Shown: piece after piece, positions 53,849 through 63,118 of the stretch
Layout: the number at the start of each line of letters is the position of its first letter
How positions within the stretch are numbered: the stretch's first letter is position 1
Assembly (NCBI GenBank): GCA_946547105.1
Contig: CAMNOV010000001.1
Location: 1-64,000, forward strand
DNA length: 64,000 nt
Source of the DNA: an uncultured Clostridia bacterium
Lineage (GTDB): Bacteria; Bacillota; Clostridia; Oscillospirales; Oscillospiraceae
Direction of reading: 5' to 3'
Made by a program: the position numbers and the translations under genes
Notes under the pieces: generated by a model
Seen by the model: the letters and a program-made list of their open reading frames with translations, nothing else
What the model was told of the DNA's origin: nothing
Databases searched by the model: none

Positions 53849-54352
53849 ATGGCTTTACGGAATATATTGACAAAAGAAGAACCTCTGCTTTACAAAAAAT
53901 GCCGTCCCGTGACGGCGTTCAACGAGCGGCTGCATCAGCTGCTGGACGATATGGCAGATACGCTCAAGCAGGCTAACGGAGTCGGTCTGGCCGCCCCTCA
54001 GGTCGGCGTGCTGCGCCGCGTTGTTCTGGTCATCGAGACCAATGTGCCGGAAGGCGAATCGGAATACATCATTGAGCTGATCAATCCCGAGATCATTGAA
54101 AGCTCCGGCGTACAAAACGGCGCCGAGGGCTGTCTCAGCGTTCCCGGCGAGTACGGGCTTGTGGAGAGACCGATGTATGTGAAGGTGCGCGCGCAGGACC
54201 GCAACGGCGAATGGTTTGAAGTTGAGGGGACAGGCTTGACCGCCCGCTGTTTCTGCCACGAGCTGGATCATCTGGACGGCGTTGTGTTCACCTCGCGCTG
54301 TGAGCGCATGCTGACGGAGGAAGAGCTCCAAAGCGGCAAGTTTAATTCCTGA
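53849..54352 (+). CDS. def: Peptide deformylase
   Basis: 167 residues, removes the formyl group from nascent peptides. All three metal motifs are present: GVGLAAPQVG, EGCLSVPGE and HELDHLDG. ATG 53849 has GGGAGA upstream. A small hairpin (TGCCGC-AACT-GCGGCA) separates it from priA. Next to fmt, which adds the formyl group to the initiator tRNA. Confidence 0.98.
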   Translation: MALRNILTKEEPLLYKKCRPVTAFNERLHQLLDDMADTLKQANGVGLAAPQVGVLRRVVLVIETNVPEGESEYIIELINPEIIESSGVQNGAEGCLSVPGEYGLVERPMYVKVRAQDRNGEWFEVEGTGLTARCFCHELDHLDGVVFTSRCERMLTEEELQSGKFNS

Positions 54353-54361
54353 GGTTAAGTA

Positions 54362-55288
54362 ATGCGGATTGTATTTATGGGTACGCCCGATTTTGCGGCG
54401 GCATCCTTGAAAAAGCTGCTCGACGAGCATTTTGACGTAGTCGGCGTCCTGACGCAGCCGGACAAAGCGCGCGGACGAGGTATGTCTGTGTCCTATTCTC
54501 CGGTCAAGGCGCTGGCTCTGGAAGCCGGGCTGCCGGTTTTTCAGCCGGAAAGCATGCGCGACGGAAGCGCCCTCCGTATCCTGCAGGATCTGAAGCCGGA
54601 GATTCTTGTCGTCGTGGCCTATGGCCGGATCCTTCCCGACGATATCCTTGCTCTGCCGAAATACGGCGCTGTCAATGTTCATGCGTCTCTTCTGCCGAAA
54701 TACCGCGGCGCGGCGCCCATCCAGTGGGCGGTGCTCAACGGGGATCGCGTGACCGGCGTCAGCATCATGTATCTGGCCCACGACATGGACAGCGGCGATA
54801 TCATCAATTCCCGTGAGACGGAGATTGGGGAGAAGGAAACGTCCGGACAGCTCTTTGACCGGCTGATGGTCATGGGCGCCGAGCTCCTGGCGGAGTCTTT
54901 GCGCGAGATCGAAGCCGGAACTGCCGCCCGGATCCCGCAGGATCACAGCAAGGCAAGTTATGTGTCGATGCTGGATAAATCCATGTCGCCGATCGACTGG
55001 AGCCGTCCGGCACGAAGCATCATGAAACAGATCTTCGGCCTGCAGCCCTGGCCGGTCGCGACCATGGAACTGAACGGTACGACGATCCGCGTGTTTGACG
55101 CCGATTATACTGCGCACCGCACGAGTGCTTCCCCGGGAACGATCCTGAATGCGGATCGAAACGGTATTGAGATCGCCTGCGGAGAAGGGGAGACTCTGCT
55201 CCTTACCGAGCTGCAGGCGCCCGGCAAAAAAAGAATGTCCGCGGCAGATTATCTGCGCGGGCATCCGGTCATATGCGGAGAAGATTGA
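54362..55288 (+). CDS. fmt: Methionyl-tRNA formyltransferase
   Basis: 308 residues, transfers formyl from 10-formyl-THF to Met-tRNA-fMet. Signatures: FMGTPDFAAASL at the N-terminus, NVHASLLPKYRGAAPIQWAVLNGD with the catalytic Asn and His, and the C-terminal tRNA-binding OB domain. It follows def in the usual pair. Confidence 0.98.
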   Translation: MRIVFMGTPDFAAASLKKLLDEHFDVVGVLTQPDKARGRGMSVSYSPVKALALEAGLPVFQPESMRDGSALRILQDLKPEILVVVAYGRILPDDILALPKYGAVNVHASLLPKYRGAAPIQWAVLNGDRVTGVSIMYLAHDMDSGDIINSRETEIGEKETSGQLFDRLMVMGAELLAESLREIEAGTAARIPQDHSKASYVSMLDKSMSPIDWSRPARSIMKQIFGLQPWPVATMELNGTTIRVFDADYTAHRTSASPGTILNADRNGIEIACGEGETLLLTELQAPGKKRMSAADYLRGHPVICGED

Positions 55289-55289
55289 T

Positions 55290-56606
55290 ATGAGCACGGC
55301 AAGAGAAGCTGCGCTTTCCGTGCTGGAGCGCTGCCGCCGCGATGGGGCCTGGTCCGGACAGGTACTGGATCGGCTGCTGCAGAGCACGGCGCTGGATTCA
55401 AAAGACGCTGCGCTGGCTGTACAACTCAGTCTCGGTGTGATCCAAAACAGCCGATATCTTGACTATTACATCGATCATTACTGCCGCTCGCCCAAATTAG
55501 AGCCGAAGCTGCGGGACCTTCTGCGACTTGGCGCGTATCAGATCCTGCTGCTGGACAAGATCCCGGTACATGCTGCCGTTGATGAAAGCGTTTCCTTGTG
55601 CCGTACGATCGGCATGCCGCGAGCCACGGGGCTTGTCAACGCTGTCCTTCGCCGCATGAGCGAGTATCGTGACGATCTGCCCAAGATCCCCGGAGAGGGA
55701 AGCGCGTCTTACCTGGCGCTGCGCTACAGTCAGTCCGATTGGCTGGCTGAGGAACTGGTCACGCAGCGCGGCTATGATTTTACAGAAGCTTTTTTCCGCG
55801 CCTGTCAGCAGCCTTCCGGTATCGATCTGCAGATCAACACACTGAAAACCGACGCCGCAAGCTATGGTCAGGCGCTTCAGGAAGCAGGGAAAGCCGCTTT
55901 GATTCCTCCATTTCCCGCAAATTGCGTTCATCTGAACGGCGGCAATCCGGCAGATCTGCCGGGCTTTGAGGACGGATTGTTTTATGTGCAGGATCGTGCG
56001 GCAGCCATGGCGATCGAGATCGCGGGCGTGTGTCCCGGTCTGAACGTGCTGGACGCCTGCGCGGCCCCAGGCGGCAAATCCTTTGCCGCAGCCATCCGGA
56101 TGGAAAACCGCGGGGAGATCACTTCCTGCGATCTGCATGAGAAAAAGCTTCGGCTGATTGATAGCGGAGCAAAGCGTCTGGGCGTCAGTTGTATCCGGAC
56201 CATGGCGGCGGATGCGTCAGGGTTTCAGGAAGCATGGCAAAACGCTTTTGATCTGGTGATCGCCGACGTGCCCTGCTCCGGCTTCGGCGTGATGCGCAAA
56301 AAACCGGAGATCCGCGCCCGCGGACAGGAAGATGCGGCGCGTCTGCCTGAGATCCAGTCACGGATCCTCGACAATCTGTCCCACTATGTGGCTCCCGGCG
56401 GCACTCTGCTGTACTCCACGTGCACGGTTTTGCGCCAGGAAAACGAGGACGTTGTGAATGCGTTTCTCAGCTCTCATCCGGATTTTCGACCGGTTGATTT
56501 CACAGTAGGAGAAAGATTATCCGAGAATGGCTGCTACACTTTTTGGCCGCATATTGACGGCTCAGACGGATTTTTTGTATCAAAAATGATACGGGGAACA
56601 CTATGA
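55290..56606 (+). CDS. rsmB: 16S rRNA (cytosine(967)-C5)-methyltransferase
   Basis: 438 residues. The N-terminal NusB-like RNA-binding domain is followed by an SAM-dependent domain with DACAAPGGKSFAA (motif I), DVPCSGFGVMRKKPEI (motif IV with catalytic Cys) and YSTCTV (motif VI Cys). ATG 55290 lies one base after the fmt stop; the ORF track start extends 47 codons into fmt and is artefactual. Confidence 0.96.
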   Translation: MSTAREAALSVLERCRRDGAWSGQVLDRLLQSTALDSKDAALAVQLSLGVIQNSRYLDYYIDHYCRSPKLEPKLRDLLRLGAYQILLLDKIPVHAAVDESVSLCRTIGMPRATGLVNAVLRRMSEYRDDLPKIPGEGSASYLALRYSQSDWLAEELVTQRGYDFTEAFFRACQQPSGIDLQINTLKTDAASYGQALQEAGKAALIPPFPANCVHLNGGNPADLPGFEDGLFYVQDRAAAMAIEIAGVCPGLNVLDACAAPGGKSFAAAIRMENRGEITSCDLHEKKLRLIDSGAKRLGVSCIRTMAADASGFQEAWQNAFDLVIADVPCSGFGVMRKKPEIRARGQEDAARLPEIQSRILDNLSHYVAPGGTLLYSTCTVLRQENEDVVNAFLSSHPDFRPVDFTVGERLSENGCYTFWPHIDGSDGFFVSKMIRGTL

Positions 56607-57655
56607 AAAAAGATATCGTCTCTCTGCTCCCGGAGGAGCTGGAGGATGAGCTTCGTCAGCTCGGAGAGCCCGCTTACAGGGCCGGACAGGTTTTTCGCTG
56701 GCTGGGCCGCGGCGTCCGTGATTTTGACGCCATGAGCGACCTTTCCAAGGGCCTTCGTGAAAAACTGAAAGAGAACTACAGCATTTATGAACCGAAGGTC
56801 CTGAGAAAGCAGATTTCTGCCATCGACGGCACGATCAAATACCTTTGGGAGCTTCATGACGGACAGGCTGTGGAGACGGTCGTGATGAGCTATCAACACG
56901 GCAACACGGTCTGCGTTTCCTCCCAGGTCGGCTGCCGCCAGGGCTGCGCGTTCTGCGCTTCCACCATCGGCGGTCTCATCCGCAATCTGACGCCGTCGGA
57001 GATCCTGGACGAGGTCATGTTTTCGCAGCTGGACTCGGGAAAAGAGATCTCCAATATCGTGCTGATGGGGATCGGCGAGCCTCTGGACAACTTCGACAAC
57101 GTGATGCGTTTTCTGGAGCTTGTCAATCATCCCAAGGGCATGAACATCGGCATGCGTCATATTTCTCTGTCGACCTGCGGCATCACGGAACGCTTTGACG
57201 ATCTTGCGGCACGAAATCTGCAGCTGACGCTGTCGGTTTCGCTGCATGCACCGGACGATGAGACGCGTTCCCGGCTGATGCCGGCCAACCGCGGACGCGG
57301 CGTGGATCAACTGATCGCCTGCTGCAAAAAGTATTTTGAAACGACCGGACGCCGCATTTCTTTTGAGTACGCCATGATCGACGGCGTGAACGATACGGCT
57401 TTCCATGCGCATAAGCTGGCCGAGCTTGCCAGGGAAGTGTCCGCTCACGTCAATCTGATCCCACTCAACCACGTGGAGGAACGCCAGTTTCGTCCGTCTA
57501 CGTCCGGGCATATGAAAGCATTTATCAAAATTTTGGAGGAGAACCGCGTCAACGTCACCGTCCGCCGCCGCCTCGGCAGCGACGTGGACGCATCCTGCGG
57601 TCAGCTGAGAAGGAAACGGGAGCTTGACAGAAATCAGAATTCCGACGAGAGGTAA
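56603..57655 (+). CDS. rlmN: 23S rRNA (adenine(2503)-C2)-methyltransferase
   Basis: 350 residues, radical SAM enzyme that methylates A2503 of 23S rRNA and tRNA. The radical-SAM cluster motif is CRQGCAFCAST (CxxxCxxC), the N-terminal helical domain precedes it, and the late MIDGVNDT and C-terminal Cys near GSDVDASCGQLR fit RlmN. It overlaps rsmB by 4 bases. Confidence 0.97.
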   Translation: MKKDIVSLLPEELEDELRQLGEPAYRAGQVFRWLGRGVRDFDAMSDLSKGLREKLKENYSIYEPKVLRKQISAIDGTIKYLWELHDGQAVETVVMSYQHGNTVCVSSQVGCRQGCAFCASTIGGLIRNLTPSEILDEVMFSQLDSGKEISNIVLMGIGEPLDNFDNVMRFLELVNHPKGMNIGMRHISLSTCGITERFDDLAARNLQLTLSVSLHAPDDETRSRLMPANRGRGVDQLIACCKKYFETTGRRISFEYAMIDGVNDTAFHAHKLAELAREVSAHVNLIPLNHVEERQFRPSTSGHMKAFIKILEENRVNVTVRRRLGSDVDASCGQLRRKRELDRNQNSDER

Positions 57656-57658
57656 TTC

Positions 57659-58408
57659 ATGATGAAAAGCTTTGGATTAACCGACAAAGGGAACGTCCGG
57701 AAAGATAATCAGGACTGCTTTATCATTGAGTGCTGCGAATCGCAAAACTGCCTCGTCCTCGCGCTCTGCGACGGGATGGGCGGCGCGAAGGCCGGCGGCG
57801 TAGCCAGCCAACTTTCCAACAAGGCCTTTATCTCGCATATTTACGGCCGTCTGACCTCCCGCGTTAAAAAGCGCCTGGATTACGAGGCTCTGCTGAAGGA
57901 AGCCTGCAATGAAGCCAATGGGGTATCTTTTGAATATTCCCAGTTCGACGAGGCCTTCAACGGCATGGGGACCACACTTGTTGGCGGGATTTTGAAATTT
58001 GACGGATCCGGCTATATTATCAACGTCGGCGACAGCCGGGCCTATCTGATCTCCCGCCGCTCCCATCAGATCACGCAGATCACCAGAGATCACTCTTTGG
58101 TTGAAGAACTGCTGGAATACGGCGCGATCACTGCGGAAGAGGCGCGCGTTCATCCTCAGAAAAATATCATTACGCGGGCGGTCGGTTCCGAAGCCCAGGT
58201 CGAGGCGGATTATTATCGCTTTGCCCTGAGATCCGGGGATCTGCTCCTGCTTTGCTCCGACGGTCTTTCCAACACGCTGACCGATCAGGAGATGCTGTCA
58301 TTTGCCGAAGACTATCCGGATCCGGAAGCCCTGTGCCATCAGCTGATGGACTGTGCTCTGGAACGGGACGCCAGGGATAATGTCACGGTGATCGCCGTTG
58401 CAAAATAA
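57659..58408 (+). CDS. prpC: PP2C-type serine/threonine phosphatase (PrpC/Stp1)
   Basis: 249 residues. The PPM metal motifs are LTDKGNVRKDNQD, LCDGMGGAKAG and LCSDGLSN, with the final Asp in RDNVTVI. It reverses PrkC phosphorylation. It is directly upstream of prkC and downstream of rlmN, the conserved Firmicutes arrangement. Confidence 0.97.
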   Translation: MMKSFGLTDKGNVRKDNQDCFIIECCESQNCLVLALCDGMGGAKAGGVASQLSNKAFISHIYGRLTSRVKKRLDYEALLKEACNEANGVSFEYSQFDEAFNGMGTTLVGGILKFDGSGYIINVGDSRAYLISRRSHQITQITRDHSLVEELLEYGAITAEEARVHPQKNIITRAVGSEAQVEADYYRFALRSGDLLLLCSDGLSNTLTDQEMLSFAEDYPDPEALCHQLMDCALERDARDNVTVIAVAK

Positions 58409-58417
58409 GGGGACACT

Positions 58418-60103
58418 ATGAACGAGAACGATAAAAATATCGGTCTGCTGCTTGACGATCGCTACGAGCTTCAGGAGAAGGTCGGCGAAGGCGGCATGGC
58501 CGTTGTATACAGCGCGCTTGACCGGCGGCTGAACCGCAACGTCGCCGTGAAGATCATGCGCGATGAAATGGCGGCCGACGAGGAGTTCAAACGGCGCTTT
58601 TGCGCCGAGTCGCAGGCTGTCGCCATGATGTCGCATCCCAACATCGTCGCTGTCTATGACGTCAGTCACAGCGACAAGATGGAATACATCGTCATGGAGC
58701 TGATCGACGGTATCACGCTCAAGCAGTATATGGACCGCCGCGGCATCCTCAGCTGGAAAGAGGCCGTCCATTTTTCCAAGCAGATCGCTCGGGCGCTCGG
58801 TCACGCACATGAGCGAGGGATCATCCACCGGGATATCAAGCCGCAAAACATCATGCTTTTGCGCGATGGCACCATCAAGGTGGCCGATTTCGGCATCGCT
58901 TCCCTGGAGAACGAGTTTCAGGAGGCAGACGGCCAGGCCATCGGCTCGATCCATTATATTGCGCCGGAGCAGGCGAGGGGCGATCTGCCCGACGCCAGAA
59001 GCGATATCTATTCGCTCGGCGTCGTCATGTATGAAATGGTAACGGGGGAAGTACCCTATACCGGCGATACGCTCGGAGAGATTGCGGTCAAGCACATGAA
59101 CGCTGCCCCGAAACCGATCCGGGAGCTGAATCAGGATATCCCGGAAGTGCTGGAAGAGATCATCGGACGCGCTATGGCGCAAAACCTCGCCGATCGCTAT
59201 CAGACCGCCGCGGAACTGGCCGACGATCTGGAGCAGCTGTCCCGTGACGCAGCAAGCGGGCTTGTCGATCATGTTTCGGAAGAAGAAGTCAAGGCGCCGG
59301 ACGTCAAGCCCGTGCGCTCCGTCAGTGAGCTTTCGAAAAAGAGCTTCGCCAGGCGTCGGCGCCGTGCCGATCGCGTCAGTTATTTATCCGGCAGCTTTCT
59401 TTTGCTTGCCCTTTGCATCGCCATATTTGCGTTTTTGTGGAAATACTGGATCGCGGATATCTTTGCCCCGGCCGAACGCTTTGAACTCCCGAATTTCGTC
59501 GGGCAGAATTATGAGCAGCTTGAAAACGATCCGGAGATCTTGAACCGTTATCGCTTTGAGGTCACCTTTGTCGTGGATGCGGATTCCCCTCCGGGAGTCG
59601 TGCTCAAGCAGGAGCCCAAGGCGGGGCGAAGCGTCATGCTCGTCCCCTCCGGCGTAGCTGTAAGCCTTGAAGTCAGCACCAACAGCAGTCAGGTCGTCGT
59701 GCCGGAGCTGTTGAACCGCAACTATGTCGATGCGCTTCTGCTTCTGCAAAACGCCGGCTTTGTCTGCGAGATCGAAAACGCCACTTCGGATACCGTTTCC
59801 CGCGATTACGTGATATCCAGCAGCCCGGCGGCCGGCGAACAGATCAGCTATGGATCTACGGTTTATATCACCGTAAGCAGCGGACCGGAAATCCTATACG
59901 TCGACGTTCCGAATCTTGTCGGTATTTCCGAAGACGCCGCCAAGGCCAAGTTGGAAGCCGCCCGTTTGAGCTATGGCGGTGCGGAGCACATCACCAGTGA
60001 GTTTGAAGCCGGAACGGTCATTGGACAGACGCCCGAGGCCTTTTCACAGATCGAAGAGCACTCCAAGATCACCCTGCTGATCTCCAGCGGCCCGGGGGAA
60101 TAA
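58418..60103 (+). CDS. prkC: Stk1-family PASTA-domain serine/threonine protein kinase
   Basis: 561 residues. The cytosolic kinase domain (residues 1-275) has GEGGMAVVY (P-loop), VAVKIM (Lys), HRDIKPQN (catalytic loop) and DFGIA. One membrane helix follows ([21 protein letters not shown]), then three extracellular PASTA repeats. PASTA domains bind muropeptides; PrkC triggers spore germination in Bacillus. This is a three-PASTA form. Confidence 0.97.
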   Translation: MNENDKNIGLLLDDRYELQEKVGEGGMAVVYSALDRRLNRNVAVKIMRDEMAADEEFKRRFCAESQAVAMMSHPNIVAVYDVSHSDKMEYIVMELIDGITLKQYMDRRGILSWKEAVHFSKQIARALGHAHERGIIHRDIKPQNIMLLRDGTIKVADFGIASLENEFQEADGQAIGSIHYIAPEQARGDLPDARSDIYSLGVVMYEMVTGEVPYTGDTLGEIAVKHMNAAPKPIRELNQDIPEVLEEIIGRAMAQNLADRYQTAAELADDLEQLSRDAASGLVDHVSEEEVKAPDVKPVRSVSELSKKSFARRRRRADRVSYLSGSFLLLALCIAIFAFLWKYWIADIFAPAERFELPNFVGQNYEQLENDPEILNRYRFEVTFVVDADSPPGVVLKQEPKAGRSVMLVPSGVAVSLEVSTNSSQVVVPELLNRNYVDALLLLQNAGFVCEIENATSDTVSRDYVISSSPAAGEQISYGSTVYITVSSGPEILYVDVPNLVGISEDAAKAKLEAARLSYGGAEHITSEFEAGTVIGQTPEAFSQIEEHSKITLLISSGPGE

Positions 60104-60104
60104 G

Positions 60105-60995
60105 ATGCAGGAAGGAAGAATCATCAAGGCGCTGAGCGGCTTCTATTACGTTCAGACGGCAGATGAAGTGCTGGAATGTAGGGCGCGCGGAAAATTCCGT
60201 CTGGACGGGACTTCGCCGCTTGTCGGCGACCGCGTGATATGCAGCACGGACGGTGATGGGAAAGGGCGCATCGACCGCGTTCTGGAGAGAAGGAACTGGT
60301 TTGTTCGCCCGGCCGTTGCCAACATCGACGCACTTGTTTTCGTCGCATCCGGCGTAAACCCCGTTACCGATCCTTTTCTGATCGACCGTGTTTCCGTCAT
60401 TGCCGAGGAAAGCGGCTGCGAGCTGATCGTCTGCGTCAACAAGACGGATCTGAGTCCGGCGGACAACTTGTACGCCATTTGTGAAAAAGCCGGGTTCCCG
60501 CTGATCCGCACCAGCGCCGCGACCGGAGACGGCGTCGACGGGCTATTCCGCATGTTGCGCGGAAAAACTTCCGCCTTTACCGGCAACTCCGGCGTTGGAA
60601 AATCCAGCCTGCTCAACTGTCTGCTTCCCGACCTTCACGCGGAAACCGCTGAAGTCAGCGAGAAGCTGGGCCGCGGCAAACACACGACGCGGCATGTGGA
60701 GCTCTTTCGCTTGGACGAGAACAGCTATATTGCCGATACGCCCGGCTTTGCTTCCTTCGAGCTGGAAATGATGCAGACCATTGCGAAGGAGGACCTTGCC
60801 GCCGATTTTGCCGATTTTCGGCCGTATCTCGGCAAGTGCCGTTTTCATGACTGCGCGCATCTGAAGGAGCCAGGCTGCGCCGTGACCGAAGCGCTTGCAC
60901 GAGGAGATCTTCATCCCAGCCGTTACCGCTCCTACTGCCGGCTGTATGAGCTCTGTGCACAGCAAAAATTCTGGGAAATCAAAAACGGCAAATAA
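60105..60995 (+). CDS. rsgA: Ribosome small-subunit GTPase RsgA
   Basis: 296 residues. An N-terminal OB fold precedes the permuted GTPase domain (G4 NKTD before G1 GNSGVGKSSL, then DTPGF). The C-terminal zinc knuckle is CRFHDCAHLKEPGC. It starts one base after the prkC stop. In Bacillus (cpgA) the same prpC-prkC-cpgA order leads on towards spoVM, as it does here. Confidence 0.97.
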   Translation: MQEGRIIKALSGFYYVQTADEVLECRARGKFRLDGTSPLVGDRVICSTDGDGKGRIDRVLERRNWFVRPAVANIDALVFVASGVNPVTDPFLIDRVSVIAEESGCELIVCVNKTDLSPADNLYAICEKAGFPLIRTSAATGDGVDGLFRMLRGKTSAFTGNSGVGKSSLLNCLLPDLHAETAEVSEKLGRGKHTTRHVELFRLDENSYIADTPGFASFELEMMQTIAKEDLAADFADFRPYLGKCRFHDCAHLKEPGCAVTEALARGDLHPSRYRSYCRLYELCAQQKFWEIKNGK

Positions 60996-61008
60996 GAACA
61001 TATTTCTG

Positions 61009-61036
61009 TCATGAAAGACCGTCTTCCGCATAGAAT
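61009..61036 (+). promoter_or_regulatory. Candidate mother-cell (sigma-E-like) promoter before the coat cluster
   Basis: TCATGAA, 13 bases, CATAGAAT. The -10 matches seven of eight positions of the sigma-E consensus CATACAAT; the -35 matches four of seven. It also lies within a nested hairpin (outer GAAAGACCG / CGGTCTTTT, inner TAGAAT / ATTCTA). Confidence 0.35.
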
Positions 61037-61069
61037 GAAGTATTCTACCATGTGGGAGGCGGTCTTTTC

Positions 61070-61222
61070 ATGCGCAGAGGACGGCGATGTATTTGGGCGT
61101 TTACAGCAATCGGCCTCGGCATATTGATCATTCTTGGGGTGATTCTGCCAGGCGTGTTCTGGTGGCTGATGCTGGCCGCCGCTCTGCTGGCCTTGGGGAT
61201 CTGGCTGCTGCGATGCTGTTGA
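61070..61222 (+). CDS. Small membrane protein (50 aa), upstream of spoVM
   Basis: Absent from the ORF track. It is a 50-residue ORF with ATG 61070 behind GGGAGG, about 11 bases away. The basic start MRRGRR is followed by two closely spaced hydrophobic segments (IGLGILIILGVILPGVFWWLML and LAALGIW-type), ending RCC. The good ribosome binding site, a spacing of 13 bases to spoVM and hydrophobic content support it. I do not recognise the family. Context suggests a sporulation role; otherwise the function is unknown. Confidence 0.7.
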   Translation: MRRGRRCIWAFTAIGLGILIILGVILPGVFWWLMLAAALLALGIWLLRCC

Positions 61223-61235
61223 CGGGGGAGGAGCT

Positions 61236-61307
61236 ATGAAAATCTATATCATTCGACTGCCGCGATTCTTATCCAGATTGTTCTTCCGGAAACGAAAGCA
61301 GGAATAA
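61236..61307 (+). CDS. spoVM: Stage V sporulation protein M (SpoVM), 23 aa
   Basis: Absent from the ORF track because of length. ATG 61236 follows GGGGGAGGAG. The translation, MKIYIIRLPRFLSRL then a basic tail, closely parallels Bacillus SpoVM (MKFYTIKLPKFLGGI): M-K-aromatic/aliphatic-Y, the conserved Pro9 flanked by Leu8 and a basic residue, and Phe11-Leu12. SpoVM is an amphipathic helix that binds the convex forespore membrane and recruits SpoIVA to start coat assembly. Position after rsgA agrees with Bacillus. Confidence 0.88.
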   Translation: MKIYIIRLPRFLSRLFFRKRKQE

Positions 61308-61330
61308 CCTGGATCGCTGTTCCATATCAT
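61302..61330 (+). promoter_or_regulatory. Candidate mother-cell (sigma-E-like) promoter for the SPOCS-LysM gene
   Basis: GAATAAC, 14 bases, CATATCAT; five of seven and six of eight consensus positions. It overlaps the spoVM stop codon. Confidence 0.35.
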
Positions 61331-61360
61331 GTAGCAAGTGTGCATGAAGGAGCGTGATCC

Positions 61361-62842
61361 ATGGAACTTCAATTCAAGGAAACAAGCGTTCAGGCCTTTC
61401 AGGATCTGACGCGCATGAACAAATCCGTTCAGCTTGCCATGGAGAGCGTTGTGCCGGATACCAAGGACGATATCGGGCGCATCCTCTCTGTTCGGCCCGA
61501 GGTTTATCTGAAAAGCAAGGAGCTCCGAAGCAAAACAGTCTCATTCACAGGAGAAGCGCAAGTCACGGTCTTGTATATCAATGAGGACGAGACCGCCGTT
61601 TCCTTTTTCAGCGTGTCGCAAAGCTTTTCGCAGGAGTGGGAATGCCCGGCTGCGCTTGACAGCGATTTTCTGCAGCTGCGTTTACAGATCGGCAGCGTAC
61701 AGGCAAGGATCCTGAACCCGCGGAAGCTGTCTGCAGATTTGGAGATTATGGCCGATTTTACGATCAGCCGGAGTGTGGAATCGGTGATCTCCCAAGAGCT
61801 TCCGGATGCAAACCGAACGCCGATCCACGTACAGCGCAGCGAACAAAACGCGGTGCTGACAACGGCGATTTGTGAAAAAAGCTTTTCCCTCAATGAGCAG
61901 CTTCCATTTCCGGAAACTGAACAGAAACCGGGGTACCTGATCGGTAAGGACCTGCATTATCTGATCCGGGAGCGTGAGGTAGTCGGCAGCCGTCTGCTGC
62001 TCAAGGGGGACGCACAGATCGACCTTCTGTATATGCTGTCAGAATCATCGATCCCGTGCAGCTGTCGTCTTTCGATCCCGTTTTCTCAGCTGATCGATCT
62101 CGGGACGGAACAGGTGGAAACGGCCGAGGTCTGGATCGAAGCGACTTCCGACTATCTCAGCCTGATCGACAGCCTGGACGGAAGCAAGCTTTTGGACGTC
62201 GAGCTTCACGCCCTGGCCCAGGTTCGATCCATGCGGAATCAAAAGCTGCAGCTGATCACAGACGGTTACAGCAACCAAATGCCCTGCGAGTGCAGTTTCT
62301 GCGAGCAGGCTTCTTGCGAAAGGATCCGCCAGGTATCCGTAAGGCTTCGTTCTGAGGAACGGTTCGATCTTCCCGAAGAATTTCAGGACCTGGTATTCTC
62401 CTGCGCGACAATGGGATCTTGTTCGGCGGAGCAGGGGAGCGCTGCTGCCGATCTGCTCTGCAAGTCCAAAGACGGAAAGCTCTTTGTCATGCGAAGGAAA
62501 CTAAGCCTTCAGCAGGAAGAGGATTACGGCAGCGTGGATGCCACCGACTTCCGTCTGACGGATTTTCATATCAGCCGTGTTGACGGCCAGCTTGTTTTGT
62601 CCCTTTGTGCGGAAGCAGTGGGCCAGCTGCGGGAGACGAACACGATCCGCCTGGCAGAAAGTCTGACGCTGGACGAAGAACAGCGGTATAACGCCGCATC
62701 CTATCCGTCCCTGACGGCGGTCTGGGCGCAGACCGAATCTGTCTGGGAGCTGGCAAAGCAATATCATTCCAGCCCGGAGGCCATCTGTGAAATGAATCCG
62801 GATCCGGATCACCGCCCGATCATGATTCCCAAGGCAAAATAA
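61361..62842 (+). CDS. SPOCS (DUF3794) and LysM domain spore coat protein, SipL-like
   Basis: 493 residues. At least two or three DUF3794/SPOCS repeats are seen; one runs over VSFTGEAQVTVLYINEDE and another over LLLKGDAQIDLLYM. The C-terminus is LysM-like (VWELAKQYHSSPEAICEMN...IMIPKAK). This layout is that of SipL in Clostridioides, which tethers SpoIVA and the coat to the forespore. ATG 61361 has AAGGAG upstream. A Cys-rich patch (CECSFCEQASC) is notable. The gene follows spoVM, so coat-basement assembly is the likely job. Confidence 0.9.
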   Translation: MELQFKETSVQAFQDLTRMNKSVQLAMESVVPDTKDDIGRILSVRPEVYLKSKELRSKTVSFTGEAQVTVLYINEDETAVSFFSVSQSFSQEWECPAALDSDFLQLRLQIGSVQARILNPRKLSADLEIMADFTISRSVESVISQELPDANRTPIHVQRSEQNAVLTTAICEKSFSLNEQLPFPETEQKPGYLIGKDLHYLIREREVVGSRLLLKGDAQIDLLYMLSESSIPCSCRLSIPFSQLIDLGTEQVETAEVWIEATSDYLSLIDSLDGSKLLDVELHALAQVRSMRNQKLQLITDGYSNQMPCECSFCEQASCERIRQVSVRLRSEERFDLPEEFQDLVFSCATMGSCSAEQGSAAADLLCKSKDGKLFVMRRKLSLQQEEDYGSVDATDFRLTDFHISRVDGQLVLSLCAEAVGQLRETNTIRLAESLTLDEEQRYNAASYPSLTAVWAQTESVWELAKQYHSSPEAICEMNPDPDHRPIMIPKAK

Positions 62843-62880
62843 AACACTCGGCTCGATGATTTTCGGGCCGAGTGTTTTTT
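62842..62880. terminator. Bidirectional terminator between the coat gene and the DUF1858 gene
   Basis: AAACACTCGGC / GCCGAGTGTTT with flanking A and T runs. Confidence 0.92.
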
Positions 62881-63094
62881 AACCTTTGATGAGCTTGTCC
62901 AGCTCCTTCAGCAGTTCCGGAACCGGGATCCCGACCAGGTTGCTGGCGTCCTGGACTGTTTTCGTCTTCAGCAGCATTTTTCCCATGGGCGTAGAGATCA
63001 CGTTGAGCCGCGGATCCAGTGCCTTCAGTTTGGGCTCCAGCTCGGGATAGGCATTCAGAATATCAATCAGCTTGGTTTTTTCGTTGAATTCCAC
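62879..63094 (-). CDS. DUF1858 domain-containing small protein
   Basis: 71 residues from a GTG start at 63094, with AAAGGAGG 8 bases upstream. It is far shorter than the 202-residue track ORF, whose upstream part has no support. It carries the DUF1858 pattern (LIDILNAYPELEPKL, then a TMGKM-like turn, MLLKTKTVQDASNLVGIPVPELL), a small helical domain possibly acting in redox or binding roles. No function is established. Expressed from its own promoter. Confidence 0.85.
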   Translation of the reverse strand: MEFNEKTKLIDILNAYPELEPKLKALDPRLNVISTPMGKMLLKTKTVQDASNLVGIPVPELLKELDKLIKG

Positions 63095-63118
63095 TCGCTT
63101 CGCCTCCTTTTTGTATTC

